NCBI GenBank assembly: GCA_027605045.1
Contig: JAQFWX010000002.1
Span: 2,170,001 to 2,234,000 of the forward strand
DNA length: 64,000 nt
Origin: Phallus indusiatus
Lineage: Eukaryota; Basidiomycota; Agaricomycetes; Phallales; Phallaceae
Direction: 5' to 3'
Below are positions 35,801 to 48,200 of this stretch, piece by piece; the first letter of the stretch is position 1; each line of letters begins with the position of its first letter. The position numbers and the translations under genes are program-made. The notes under the pieces are model-generated. The model made no database searches and was not told the origin of the DNA. It saw only the letters and a list, made by a program, of their open reading frames with translations.

Positions 35801-38401
35801 GAACCGAAATCTGGTACATCTCTATTGGGTTTGTGTGATGTTTCCAGCTCGCATATGTTGAACCGGAGCATCCCATTCATGATCCGTAAACATGCGTGCG
35901 TGAAGGAACTTTGGTCCGACGTATCAATGTAATACCGATTCTGAGTCCCAGGCTTTTGGTCGGAACTGAGAAAAAAGTCGAAAACTGAGGTGTGTATTGG
36001 ACGAACGTGGGTAGTAGATTGACCGTTGAGGCCGATGAACAGCGAGTTTAACAGCTTCAATACAACTTGAACGTTCTTGCCGTCACCACAATCAGGGCCG
36101 AAAAACTCCTGCAGGTCCGAGACTGAAAGTGGCTTCCGTGAAACTATGACTGCCCCAACGCATTTTTTCAATGGAATGAGATAACTGTCGGAGTGACAAC
36201 CTGGCTGGGCATCGAGAACCCGGTGGTACATCTCGTACAAGGAAGATGTCGACTCGGAAAGGACGGTTTTGAGTCGTTGCGCTGCTTCTAATTCATCGAG
36301 TTCTAGAATATAGTCGCATGCGATTTTCGCCCATATGAAAAGGCCTTGTGCTCTCCGAGCCAATAGCGAACACCATTTATCGTTCACCGTGCCCAAAATC
36401 TTCGATATGCGGGGATCAGAAAGCTCATGCGAGATAACTTGTTCAATGTCGTTCAATGTATCAGCTGAGTTAACGTCCGCCATAAATTTGCAATGAACAT
36501 TTGGACGGTGATGAAATTGTTCGATGTCGTGTTCGGGACGGGACGTTATTATGATACGGATATTGCTCGGAAGTTCTGAGCTCCGTTCAAAAAGCAAGGG
36601 CAGAAGGATCTTGCGTTCCTTTTGGTCACCGCTTTCGTCCAAAGCATCGATGATGATAACCAGCCGTTTAGTCGTCCCTTCGGATGGCTTGATAATCATC
36701 TCGTCGAATTGCATCTCGGGATCCGGGGACTTTCTAACCGCAATGTCCTTGACAGCCTGTACAAGATTTCGGTTCCATAACACATTGCGATCGGCCACGT
36801 TGCGAGAGATAGTGCTAAATAAGGCCTTGATGAGTTCTTTATTATTCCGATTGAAGCAGAAAAATGATCCAAGTTGATCGCCTAGACTGTTGGCAATTGT
36901 GTGAGCGACTGCGGATTTCCCGGTTCCTGCTTGTCCGCTGAGGATGAGAACACGTTCAGTCGGATTTTCCTTGTTTACCCATTCTTCTATTTCTTTGAGA
37001 AGCGTTTCGCGAGTTCCCGATAAGCATTTCTTGTTCTTAACAAGTCCGACATCACTGGTATGTGGTATATCGCTAAGAAAAGTCAAAAATTCTGAATATG
37101 TAATATCTAAGGAATCAGGTATACATACTAAGGATGAAACACTTACCAATATTTGATGCCATATCAAGCAACAAGAAATCTCGATTGTGTTTCATGATAT
37201 CAGAAAATGATTTCTTGAACGCCGAAATTTTGTCGGTAAGGATTGGCCCTTTAATGACACCTTTAACAACTAGTGATTAAAACATCACACGGCGTGCATT
37301 AATTTGAGAATAGCAAAAAAGATGGAGAAGAGCCCACCCGGGTTTTTCTCGATGTAATCCTTGATAAATTCGGCGCATTTACAAGTTGTCTCGATAAGAA
37401 GTCTCAGTTGATCCATTCGAGTATCTCTAAGAACAGACAGTCGGTCTGCTTCATCGATGTACTTGAAAATGTGCAACAATTCCTGGAATAGCCCCTTGAC
37501 ATCGTCAATCCGAGCTTGATTCCCTTGAAGAATCTGCACGAAGTTAAGTTACTGCTGCATAGTACAGACTGAAAACTAAACGCTGGCGTACATTTGGAAT
37601 TATAGATACAATGCTCCAGATTTGGTGGGCCAATGGATAGAACTATATCTTTGGTTAGGGTTGGCTTACAAGTCAGAAATAATCAAATGCAAACCGAAGT
37701 AGCAGAGTCTATTGCCTGCATCAAGAGTCCAAAGTAAGGGAGAAGCATCGACCAGGATTTCCCTTCCGCGAAATAGATACCCTTGCTCTTCCGTTTCGCT
37801 TCGTCGAGCATATCCTTGAAGCGATCTTCCTTGATGGCGAAGCTTAGTCCTCCCAGTTGTTTTTTATCACAAACTCCTGGAGTAATTTATGAACAAAAAG
37901 GCAAGAATGCAAATTGTGAAACATGCCGGATAAATAATTGGACACAGCAATTGTATACACTCCGATGACCTTCGATTCATCCGTGTTTTCTTTTTTCATG
38001 ATAATTTTGAAGCGGATTTTGAAATCGGCGTTGCCATTATAGCTTTTTGAATAAACGGATAAGCCAGAGGGTTGGTAAATTCGTTTAAGCTGATGAACCC
38101 ACAGAATCTGGTCGCTCCAAACAATACATTTCCCTTGAGACCGTCCTAACTTTGGTGGTTCGTTATCACCACCCGTGGTTTTGGTGATTTCGATTAAAAA
38201 GATCCGTTTGTGAATCTTCAGAGAAGGAACGGGAGGATTTGTCAGTTTAATATCTGCAAAGTACGTCAAAGCTGCATTCTATGTTGTGTTAATTATTTCG
38301 TACCGGAGATCGTATATCGACGCTCCTCCAGCCTGTGTGAGAAAAAAAACATTAATATTTTTACAGCGCTAGTATCGATAAATTTACAATGTCGATGACA
38401 T
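32832..38401 (-). CDS. NLR-type STAND ATPase C: C2-like, helical linker, NACHT, WD40 repeats (intact, chimeric)
   Basis: Hand-spliced model complement(join(32832..35537, 35590..37091, 37147..37269, 37338..37533, 37592..37642, 37695..37876, 37927..38042, 38103..38253, 38304..38332, 38388..38401)). It totals 5070 nt and 1689 residues, open throughout. Nine introns; the one at 37877-37926 begins GC (GCATGT) and ends CTCCAG, a GC..AG intron, while the others are GT..AG. Domains: C2-like region (DIKLTNPPVP, IFLIEITKTTG), helical linker (YIDEADRLSVLRD), NACHT P-loop at about 340-347, Walker B around Asp 436, and WD40 region from residue 789 with blades LWVWDYITG, LRLWDTREK, LCLWNIDEK, IKVWDVRTR, VNLWDMEKD, AMVWDLRVC, ending FVHGTRWTECKK. 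The N-terminal half resembles B while the second half of NACHT and the WD40 part resemble A, suggesting recombination between paralogues. Presumed cytosolic signalling receptor; the ligand is not inferable. Confidence 0.87.
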
Positions 38402-38930
38402 TATGATTTTTATGATTTCAAAAGCGACTTGAATAAGAAGTGAGACGGCAATTATGAGGTCAGTTCGCAATGAAGTGTGGTGGTCTGAGTAATCTTTGCT
38501 AGGCTGCGTACACGTGTTTGGTGAGCAAAAAAAGAAGTTCCAATGGGCGTTCAAGCCGCATAGATCACATGCTAAACTCAAATCTGCCACGAAATTCATG
38601 GAAGAACGCCAAATGAATTATAGGCAGCGCACAAAGGTAGCGCTGTAGTATTGAGAGGTACTTCTGCGCCGTGCCGTGAATGTATTCCCAAGTAGATTGT
38701 GATTCTCAGGACCCACGCAGATATCAAGGACAAAAGAGTCGAGTCGAGATTATGTCCGCTGGCTGGGAGCACCAGTGATGTGAGCTTAAACCATAGGTCC
38801 GGTCATTGAATTTTGCGAATCTTATTGACAATCCAGGCATTTTATAAAGACAAATCAGTGAGATACAACAACTTAAATGAAAGGTTGCGTAATTGAGTTT
38901 CATTATGCCTAATAAATTTTTTGAATAAAA
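38402..38930 (-). promoter_or_regulatory. Upstream region of NLR C
   Basis: Sequence 5' of the inferred C start. Partial similarity to the NLR B upstream region and, further out, to 55360-55480 (CAGGCATTTTATAAAGA). No core element assigned; called by position only. Confidence 0.3.
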
Positions 38931-39765
38931 CTTGTGAAGTGACCCTGACAACAACTCACTGAAATGAGGGTGTTAGTCTACCGACCATACACCATACAAT
39001 AAGACCAAAAGAATGACCCAGCTCTTCGTCCCTGTCCAATTACTACCGTATCCGGATTCCGAAACTATTGGTGTATTCCGGTGTAAACTGTTGACGGTAA
39101 ACCTGATGCTGTTGATATTGCTCACGGTGTTCGTGACATAGATGCCGATTTTGACCTGGGAAGTATTGTTGAGGAGACTATTCACGGCACGATGAAGTTG
39201 GAAAGAAAACCATGTACCCAGAAGATGACTGGAATCAACGACGAGAACGAAAGAACGTGACGACTACATACCGAACTTATACACTAGTTCTAATTGCTTG
39301 ACTTGACCTACGTTTGACCTGCGTTTTCACGTTCTCTGATAGTCATATCTCATCTTCAGCGTAAATGTCATAGTATCCAAATCCATCAGGAACAATGGCC
39401 GAATAAGTAGTGCACCAAACTGGGATAACGGTATGCCGACGTAGACCCTCATGAGTACACTTTCAATGAGGAATAAACATAAAGTCAGAAATACCACTGT
39501 TCAATTGAGGTTGTTCGTAAAGACCATGGCAAATGAACTCCGGGTATGTATGACGAAGACAATTTCGTATGTTTATTCTCGCTAAGCCTTGGATGCACAC
39601 TGAACGGATGCTAGGGTGACAGAGAAGATGTGTCGACTGGAAGGGCAGGACTACTAGACAAATGCGACCTGATTTACCAGGATTGACAGTGACGTGGGCT
39701 CCATTCCTAGTTGCAAGGTAGACCGATACAGGATACATAAAAGGTACGATGTGGTGCTAACTGAC
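38930..39765 (-). repeat. R-unit copy 10, upstream of NLR C
   Basis: Shortened copy. AATGACCCAGCTCTTCGTCC near 39015 marks the splice-like end. The minus frame VTNTVSNINSIRFTVNSLHR lies at about 39070-39140 and an intron-like segment at about 39220-39272. The block ATCAGGAACAATGGCCGAAT lies near 39382. It abuts LINE copy 2. Confidence 0.52.
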
Positions 39766-42565
39766 ACGTCAGGCGCGTCAGGTATTTCTGAGTTCGGCAC
39801 CATCGGCGCTCATTGCTTTTACAGGCCTCGCTCTCCCTGGATGTTGAGTGGAGCGTGTCCTCCTTTCCGAGTCTCTGTTGTCTGAACTTATCGTCGCGCT
39901 ATTGATGGCTTTCTGTTGCATTACCGCATAAACGCCGAGACTCATACCAACAAGCTCGGCCTTGAAAGCAGTGTATTCTTTGGTGGCGTCTAGGCGATAG
40001 CTCCAGCCCCCCGATTCTCTTTTGTGTTTGAGTAGCACTGCTGCAGCGCCGACTTTGTCGTCTGTAACGGATCTGTCCGAGTAAACAACGCAGGTTTTGA
40101 AGGTCATTTTTGCCAGCCTCTTTTCCTTCCTCTGTGCTACCGGTTATGCTGAAATTGTCCCTGTGTTTCCAATTAGGATGTTTCCGCAAGGTCTCGACAC
40201 GTTCAAACCTGTTCCTCCCAGTCAAAGGTTCGCCTGAGGGCCTCTATCGCCGTTGGGAAAGCCCGCTCTCGGTTTATCCTGTTGTGCACGATATGGTGGG
40301 TGATTTACAAATCGTGCAGCTTCTTTTCGACACATTTCGTCGAGCAGTAACTGTGCTACGGTGTGTGCACACTGCATTCAGGGATTCTGTGGATGTTGTC
40401 CCCATAGGACCACGTATGGCTCGGGCTACTGCTCTTCGTATGTGATCTAGTCTCCTTGCAAATCTCATCGATCCTGATACACGTGTAGCGGTTGGTTTTC
40501 GATGAAATGCTTGACACTAGACACTTGCAGCGTATAAGTATAACTCGGGGTATGACCTTGTACTACAAGCGCTTGGCATACGTGGGTGATGTTCCGTATT
40601 TCATTTGTACAACGCGCCGTCTGAGCTGCATGGTCCAGTCCAAGCCTCTGGCGTACACATTAGCCTGCTGTTCTTCGAATCTCAGCTCCCGATCCAAAGC
40701 CACACTCAGGTATCATAGTCTTCAAAGGCGCGACTTCCTGGTCTCAGAGGACGAGTCTGGGTCTGCGCACGGGTGTCTTCCGGTTTTTCTTCCGCTGTTT
40801 TCTCGTCAATCAATCCTACAAGCCTCAACCTAAACATCTTGAAGCTGGAGAAGCTGTGGGTTTCCGCCCATTCCCAAGCGTCCTTCAGTCCATGTTTGAC
40901 AAACTGCGCTGAAGCTTTTTGTGTGCTGCAGCACACAAGGCTTTGCCAGTAGCCAGGTATGGTACGTCATCGGCAAGTCCTGTTCTCATCTTTGCTCTTG
41001 CGTGGGACTACGACTAATGTCGAGCTGTAGACCTCGTAGAAGAAGAGAGATATAATGGGGCTTCTCGGTCAATATATAATCGTCAAACGTAAGTCGTGTT
41101 GTTTTTCCTGCGAGTGTTTCAGCAACGTAACTGGCGTACTCTATAGGATTCCACATTGACCTATGTAACGCACCTGTAGTACATCTCACATTGCGATCCC
41201 CGTATTGTTCCTCAAGTATGTCCGTCCGTTTTGCATGGTACAAAAGTGGCCTGGTGACATAGGTACACAGGATTTTTGCAAGTCAATTTTGCAAGTGCTA
41301 TCGGCCTGTACACGCTGGGGTTCTTCAAGTAGTTTGGGCGATCCGACTTGCGTAACGCTACCACTATGAGTTGCTTCCAGTGCTTGGGGTAGGTCTTGTG
41401 TTCAACGATGGCTCTGACAGCGGAAGCTAAACATAGCACTGATAGATCGATGCACTTCTTTACAACGATGCCAGGGAAGTCTCCGGGACCCGCACAGCTT
41501 TGAATAGCTTGCGTTTGGTGACAATGCGATGGATCTCTGACGCTGAGATAGGCTCGTATGTAGGAGAACTTCACATCTGGGTAGGTTCGTTCGGCGGGTT
41601 GTATTGATTGTCACTGGTGGGAGATCTGGGAAGAATGCCGTACGCAATACCGTCTGTTCTTGCGGCAATGATGCCTATGGCGTTCGGCGTTTGATCTTTC
41701 GAGGGCAGGGATTCAAGGTTAGGTGCCATCGCTTGCTGTCCATATCAGTTTCAATCATGTTCATGTTCTCCAGACAGTTCTTTCAGTGATCCACCTGGAA
41801 CCTTCTAGATCATCTTCGAGCAATTGCGTCGGGTTTGCTGGTCGTTCCTGCGAATTGGGTCATTCGGCATATGGGACCTCTGTAAACGGATCCTTGGTTT
41901 CTTTTGTAGTTGTTGTCGTGTCTTCGTGAGGTCTTTGCTCCACCATTGCTTCGAGTGGTGATAGGAAGATCCAGGACCAAACGCGGATACAGTGTGCTGG
42001 ACTGAGTCTTCAAGATCATCGACAGCTAATGATACATCGTGGTATCGTATCTGTGTGGTGCTTCAGGTCTAGTTTTTGTTTGCGAAATTCCTCCAAAGTG
42101 ATGTTCCGGTAGTTTTCACGTGGTTTGAACTGTGTCGTCTGGACTTGTGGAGGTTTCAAGATTGGACAGTGATCGGTCGATGCAGGCGTTAGTTAAGGTG
42201 CCGTTTTCACATGGGTTGATATCGTTCGGTACTGACGGTGACCAGAAAACGTTCTCTGACCTGTTTTCATTTTTGGTTTTCGTTGCCTTGAGAGCAGGTA
42301 TGTCCTTTGGAAGGGCCCTGTGCGTGTCATATCGAGTAGCTTTTGGGACCGGTCTAGGTTCTCTGTTGGGAACAGGTAGTCGTCACGTTCTTGGTTCCAC
42401 ATTGAATAATGTCTGTCGAAGTCACCCAACCAGATTGTTCCCGCGGAACCAATGTCGCATTCACGGTTGAGTCGTCGTGGGCGTGCAGTGTCATCCGTTT
42501 CGTCTATCAGCAACCTCCTGGCAGACGTCCTATCCTCAGCCCTCGAAAGGCATTAAGTGCTGAGT
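39765..42565 (-). mobile_element. Degenerate non-LTR (LINE) retrotransposon, copy 2: EN, RT and RNase H remnants
   Basis: Same family and orientation as the copy at 11.9-14.4 kb, and occupying the equivalent place between NLR C and NLR D. EN motif LGDFDRHYSMW lies near 42400-42440. RT motif PKHWKQLIVVALRKSDRP with NPSVYRPIALA lies at about 41290-41400, and EYASYVAETLAG follows near 41120-41160. The RNase H segment is VVYSDRSVTDDKV with YTAFKAELVGMSLGVYAV at about 39910-40085. More of the region between EN and RT is retained than in copy 1, but about 300 bp downstream of RNase H is missing. Flanking DNA on the high-coordinate side (to about 42880) also matches copy 1 (14400-14765), so the two were probably multiplied by segmental duplication rather than by two insertions. 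Confidence 0.77.
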
Positions 42566-42880
42566 ATTCAAGTATAGTCAAGTAGTTCAGTTTAATTAGA
42601 AATGTGGTACTATACAACGATTAAGTATTTCATGTAGTTATTGTAGTTTAGCTCGAATAAAACGCCTTTACATGACCCTCAGAATGCACGCAGAATTTGA
42701 ATCAAAAGTTATGAAGATAGATCTCTGTATTGGTCTAGCTACGTACCTTAACTGAACTTGATAGAGTCGTCAGGCCTCAGGGCTGACGCGGATACCTAGG
42801 ACAGAAAACGACGCAAACCAGAGCTGATATTATATCGAGTAATGTACGTTGAATCCATACGTTCAGTTCGTTAAGAAAGG
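42565..42880. repeat. LINE-flanking segment duplicated from 14400-14765
   Basis: Carries ATGTGGTACTATACAACGAT, AAAACGCCTTTACATGAC and CTGTATTGGTCTAGCTACGT, counterparts of the first LINE flank. No gene is visible. Confidence 0.55.
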
Positions 42881-44060
42881 CTGCGTAATCAATAAATCCC
42901 TTCCTGAATAAAAGATTTCAACCGTCTTCGCACGACCGTTGGGGGTGACTTCGAAAGAGAAGATTTCGGCATCACGAATGTATTGCTGACGGAACCAGAG
43001 CAGCGCGGGATGATCTGTTCATGGGATGGGAGTAGACATTTGGACGATGAAGTGCTTCCTCATCGTTGCTTGGTCGATTGCTTGGGCAATGCGACGTTAG
43101 TACTGCTACGTAAAAGAGCTTGGTATGGAGTTGTGCGTGTTAGAACTCTGTGCGACATGTTTCTTATTTCAGTCTGCAATCGATACAAGAGTTGTCGCTC
43201 GTCAGGCATTATCGTGTCGCATATCTAAATGCTCTTCATTTCCCAGCTTTAACGTCGGTGTTGGTAGACACGGGGTTGGCTTTGAAAACGTTATCGGGCA
43301 AGCTGGAACTGTGTTCGGAAATGTTGGGGTGTCATGTGTAAAAGCTATCCACGGTGAATCTGTTAGTGTTAACGTTGATATGGCGTGGACGGCGAGATGT
43401 TTTCGACAAAGCTGGACATGGTGGGTACCTGCGGAGACTGGATGAAATTGGGAAGCAACCCATGCAAACTAAGCGACTTGAGTCAACGCGAAAAGACAAT
43501 GACGATTACATACCGAGCTCATCCACTAGTTCTAATTCTCTCAATCCGAGTTAGTCATATTCCATTATCCAGTAATACTAGCAACATTAACTGCAACTAT
43601 GTTCAGGTCCACCGGCGGCGATAGCGGGAGTCTATTAAGTGGTCCACCAAACTGAAATAGAGCCAAGTACCAAGAGCGCCACTGCAACGTAGACCTTCAA
43701 AGGTACATATTCATTATAAGGAACAAAACGCGAATTTGTTGAGTATCACCACGGCTGTGTTGAGCTTCAAAGCGTTCGGAATGTTAAAAGGCGAATGAGC
43801 ACCAGCAATGAAATGAGAACGGTGCTTCGTGCGTCCGTTCCCACCGACCTTTGGGTGCACAAAAGAAATGGGCGGATGAGACTGGAAACGGCATATTGTG
43901 GGGAAGATTAAGAAGGCGTGTTGACTGGAGCCTAGGAGAAGTGGGACGACAAGACAGACGCAGTTGTGCCGCAAGGAGGAAAGGTGATGTAAGCCCAGCT
44001 GTTCCCGGGGTAGGCCGAGGCAGCAGTATAACGAAGGTCTGGTGCAGAGGAAATGCGAAT
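42880..44060 (-). repeat. R-unit copy 11
   Basis: Counterpart of 14765-15800. A minus intron-like segment of 45 nt lies at 43469-43513 (GTATGTAATCG to GCTTAG). The block CCACCGGCGGCGATAGCGGG lies near 43610 and the minus frame NALKLNTAVVILNK near 43740-43790. No protein identified. Confidence 0.55.
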
Positions 44061-45204
44061 TAATATATTGCTGGTAGGCTGTCATCACAATGGTCCAGGC
44101 TGTGTCAGGTTAGTGAGAGTTCAAGCCAAGCTACATTGAAGGACTGTGCGCGAGACTCTGTGACAAAAAGTTATCTGCGTGTTCTTTTCTCATAAGTATT
44201 ATACTCAAAGAAATGCTAAACGCTGATGCTGTATCTGTGCAGATTTTAATATCTGAAACTTTAGAGTAAAGGCGAAAAGAAAGAAAGACGATAAATTCCG
44301 AGAATTTCGCCTTCGTGGGCCGAGTTGGATAATTTCCAGGATGCACGCCATTAGGTTTGACTCTTGCGATTCATGTATTTGATATTTGTTCATCATTAGT
44401 CGATTTCGCTGCCTTGGTCTCCACCGCCGGTGCCGATGTCAGACTCGCCTTTTGAAGGTTTTGTGCGAGCGTTGATATCACTCTCCGTTTGTACTAGCAA
44501 TCTCCAGAAAGTTATACACATTTGACACTAAGCAAAGTTATCCATCGTTGGTGCCAGTTTGAAGAGCAGGTGCAAACGGAAATGGCCATGACGCAATCTC
44601 ATGCTAGTGAGCGGGGTTCATTGCCGACTTGAATGACGCAAAGCCCTTGTCACTGGACATGCCCTGAATTATGAATCTAGAAGTACGCTTCACGTTTTCT
44701 CTAACGAAAACCTGCTCAAAGCTCACACTTTATTGCACTATCCCTCAATCCGCACGTACTGATCTCCACTCGCAACTTCTGTTCTGGCCACCTACATCAT
44801 CTTGGAATTTTTTTTTATAACGCACCACTATGAAAAGGAATGGTTTGTTTAGCGTCAAAGATGGGTCCTTTATGCCAAGTGTTGGACGGTTGTGGAGGCG
44901 ACACTCCTCCTCACTTGATGTCAGGCTTGTCTCTATTTGAATATATTCACCTCCGCGGTTTCCCAGTTCTTCTACTCTGGACTCTCTTTTCAAACGCACA
45001 AATCAGGACGGAGAAACTCAGCGTTCTAATGTACTCGGCGTCATGGAGCGTTGAAGAACTAAGTTTCATTACATAGCATCACCTCCAGCGGTCTTTCGCA
45101 TTGATGCAGCCAATTTAATAGATATCGATTGAATGAGAGTATTCTGAATGAAGCCCGTTAGGCCAGTATCCTAATTGTATAATACAAAAAATGTCAAGAT
45201 TCAG
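44060..45204. other. 3' flank of NLR D
   Basis: Matches the flanks of A and C. Minus frame SKVSDIKICTDTASAFSISL near 44210-44280. The plus ORF 44840-45076 (78 codons) differs in its middle by compensating shifts yet ends in the same SFIT sequence as the A and C versions. Confidence 0.4.
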
Positions 45205-48200
45205 CTACTTTTTGCATTCCGTCCATCTTGTACCATGGACAAAATTTTTGAAACTGAGTTTTGTAAACTTTTCTTGGTATGTATTCATCAGCGACATGCT
45301 TGGATACCACAAGTTCCTGTACATCTTCCACGTCGGAATCCAGAATAGAAGTTCATCGTGCGGGCCCAGCATCCAACGATCCTCGCTTGACTTCGTCCAG
45401 AGTGAAAAGCTTGCGTTATTCCACGCCGTCAGTGCGTGATCTAGTACCTCAGTATCTTCGGAGCGCAGCTTGTAATCCTCAATTAATCTAACCAAAGACT
45501 GAGTAAATATTCGACTGAATAGCCAAACTCGTACCGTCTCATTTGATGCCCAAATTCTTCGGCGAACTGCGGATCGTTTGTATGATCGCTACAAAGGCGT
45601 GTCATGATTTCGTACACACGCAAATCCCACACCTTCGCTGTTCCGTTTGAATCAACAATCAAAAGGCTGTCTCCATCTAATGCCATTGAGTACGGTGTCC
45701 CAGTCCAGTCGTCTCCATCAAATTCGGATGGTGGCAAAAGACACTGCGTGACTATATTTTTAGTCTGTATATCCCAGATAGTGACACGATCCATCCCGTC
45801 AAGTTTTGCTGAATCCAAGGCACATATCCGCTTGGAGTCATTAGAGAAACAAAACATGGTGACCCAATACTTGCATGTGGGTATATCTTTGAACGCAATA
45901 AGACCCCTCTCCATATCCCAGAGGTGCACTTCATTTCTAACTCCACAGGGTGCCCAAGCAATGTATTTTCGATTTGGGGAGGATACTGGAGGTTTGTATG
46001 CATCGGAATAATGAATGCTTTCACCTGTTGAGCGGTCTAAAATACCCAGTCTGAACCTAGTGTAAACCCGGTGCCGTGATTCAGAACACGTGCATATATA
46101 TGTATCATTGAAAGTGACGAAAATTGAACGAATAAATAAATCAACCAGTTTATGTGGGTCAAAATGACTTTTCTCTGATTCAGAATCACGTTCCTTGACG
46201 AAGATTGAACGGATACATGGATGATGCAGAAAGGGCCCATTGATCGTTTCATGCGATTCCGAATCACGTTCCTCGACGAAGGCGTCTTCATCTGTTTGAT
46301 ATGCAACCCAAAACGTAGCGCCCGTTTGAGAAAAAGCAAGAGCCGTTACCCTGCCTGATACTCTGCCGCGGCTGCTCAAAGTACGGGTGCGGACATCCCA
46401 TACTTTAATTTTGCCCCGCGTATACAAGCAAAGGCGGTCACCATTTGTAGAGAATGTAAAAATGGTGGATAGTCCGAGCGATTTGTCTATAGTGAATACC
46501 TCCTTTTCATCGATGTTCCAGAGACAAAGAGAATCCCATTGATTGACATAAGCAATGGTCCAGTGATTATTCTCTGGAGAGACTTCGGCAAGTGGTTGGT
46601 CTGGTTTGTATGATTCGTCATAAGTCATCTTAGGGACGGCATTTAAGACAGCGGTTCCCGCAGGATCCAGGACTCGAAGGTAATTTCGTGAAGGATAAAG
46701 TGTACTCCGAGTCCGTACAATAACAAGATGTTGTTTCTTGTGCCAAGCTCTACCAGATTGATACCTATCGAGCAGCTTGCTAGTATAGTCGTCGTCCTTA
46801 CTCCCCGTGTCGATTTCCTCCCGATCAAGATCATCCCATGCTAGAACGTGTATCGTATCATTAAGCTCAGTTGTTATGTGTGTCGCGTCGGATGATAAGG
46901 CGACTGCACCGCGGTCGTACGTGCCCTGATTGCGTCTCACAAAGCGCTGTGAGTACTTTCCTGTCGATACATTCCGGATCAAGTAGTCGACGCTGTTAGC
47001 AAGAAGTAGATCTTCCCCATTCGGAGAGAACCTTGCTATGCTTGCGTTGAAGGATATCCAAAATAGGCAAACCATCGATGTCGCAAAAATCGAAAGAGGT
47101 TTATATTGATTAATAATTGAGTCAAGGCTCTAAAATCACATTTTATCGGTTAATAAAACTTTATAAACCGATAAAATGTGAAGTTAGCGCCTTGACTCAA
47201 TTATTAATCAATATAAACCTCTTTCGATTTTTGCGACAATTGTCTGTCTGTCGTCCGTGTCTGTATGTCATAAACCTCCCAAGAGTGGCGCCATTCAGCG
47301 ATGATATAATTATCACTTAATGCCCATAATTTGTATTCATTAGTGAGCGACACAAATGAAACAAATATCTTTTCTCGAGTATCCCAAAGTCGCAACACAT
47401 TGCGGCGGCCGGACTCGACGACCTGGATGCCGAAGAACCTTCCTGTTGAGGAGAACATAGCCTCGAACCTCGAACCTGGAATGTCTTCAAAGGGTTTGAC
47501 ATGAGTCTCTCTCTCAAAGAAAGTCATAGCTTTATTGGTCATGAAAGCAACGAAACGTCCATCCGGAGAGATATGGCAAGAACGGCATTTTTGTGGTGCA
47601 ATTCCTTCATTGGACTCATATGTGACATTCCTCGTCTTTTCCTCCCAGATCAAGATACCTCCATGGTTGTAACAACAGTAAACCAGTTCTCCATTCAATG
47701 AAAATACGATATCAGTGACACGCGCCTTTTCTTTCGGACTTGTCTGCCAACAAAGCATTTCGCCAGTAATATAATCCCACACCCATAAATCCCCGTTGGA
47801 GAAGCCAGCTGCAACTTGTTTGTTTTGAGGGGAGAATGCAAGTTTGTATGTATAACTTGCCGAGGGACGTCTTTGCGCAACACTATTTTTGAATTGAGGC
47901 CTGAGAGATATAGGTTGACCAATATCCATGTTGAAAAGGTGTGGGTACTGGGGAAGAAATTGTGATGATATCAATGATTCCTTTGAGATATAAGGAAGGG
48001 CGGAAAGGTAAAGATGGGGTGTGCTCTCCGTCATCATCTCTCCAAATTGGAGCAAAAATTGTGATGCCTCTTCCGCGAGTGAAGTTAATTCAGGATCCGT
48101 ATCCTACAACTATTTTGATTTTATACCATACATATGAGGTGAACACTTACCTTTGTCATATTTATTAGGATTTGCATTGCAGAACGACCATGATCTACTA

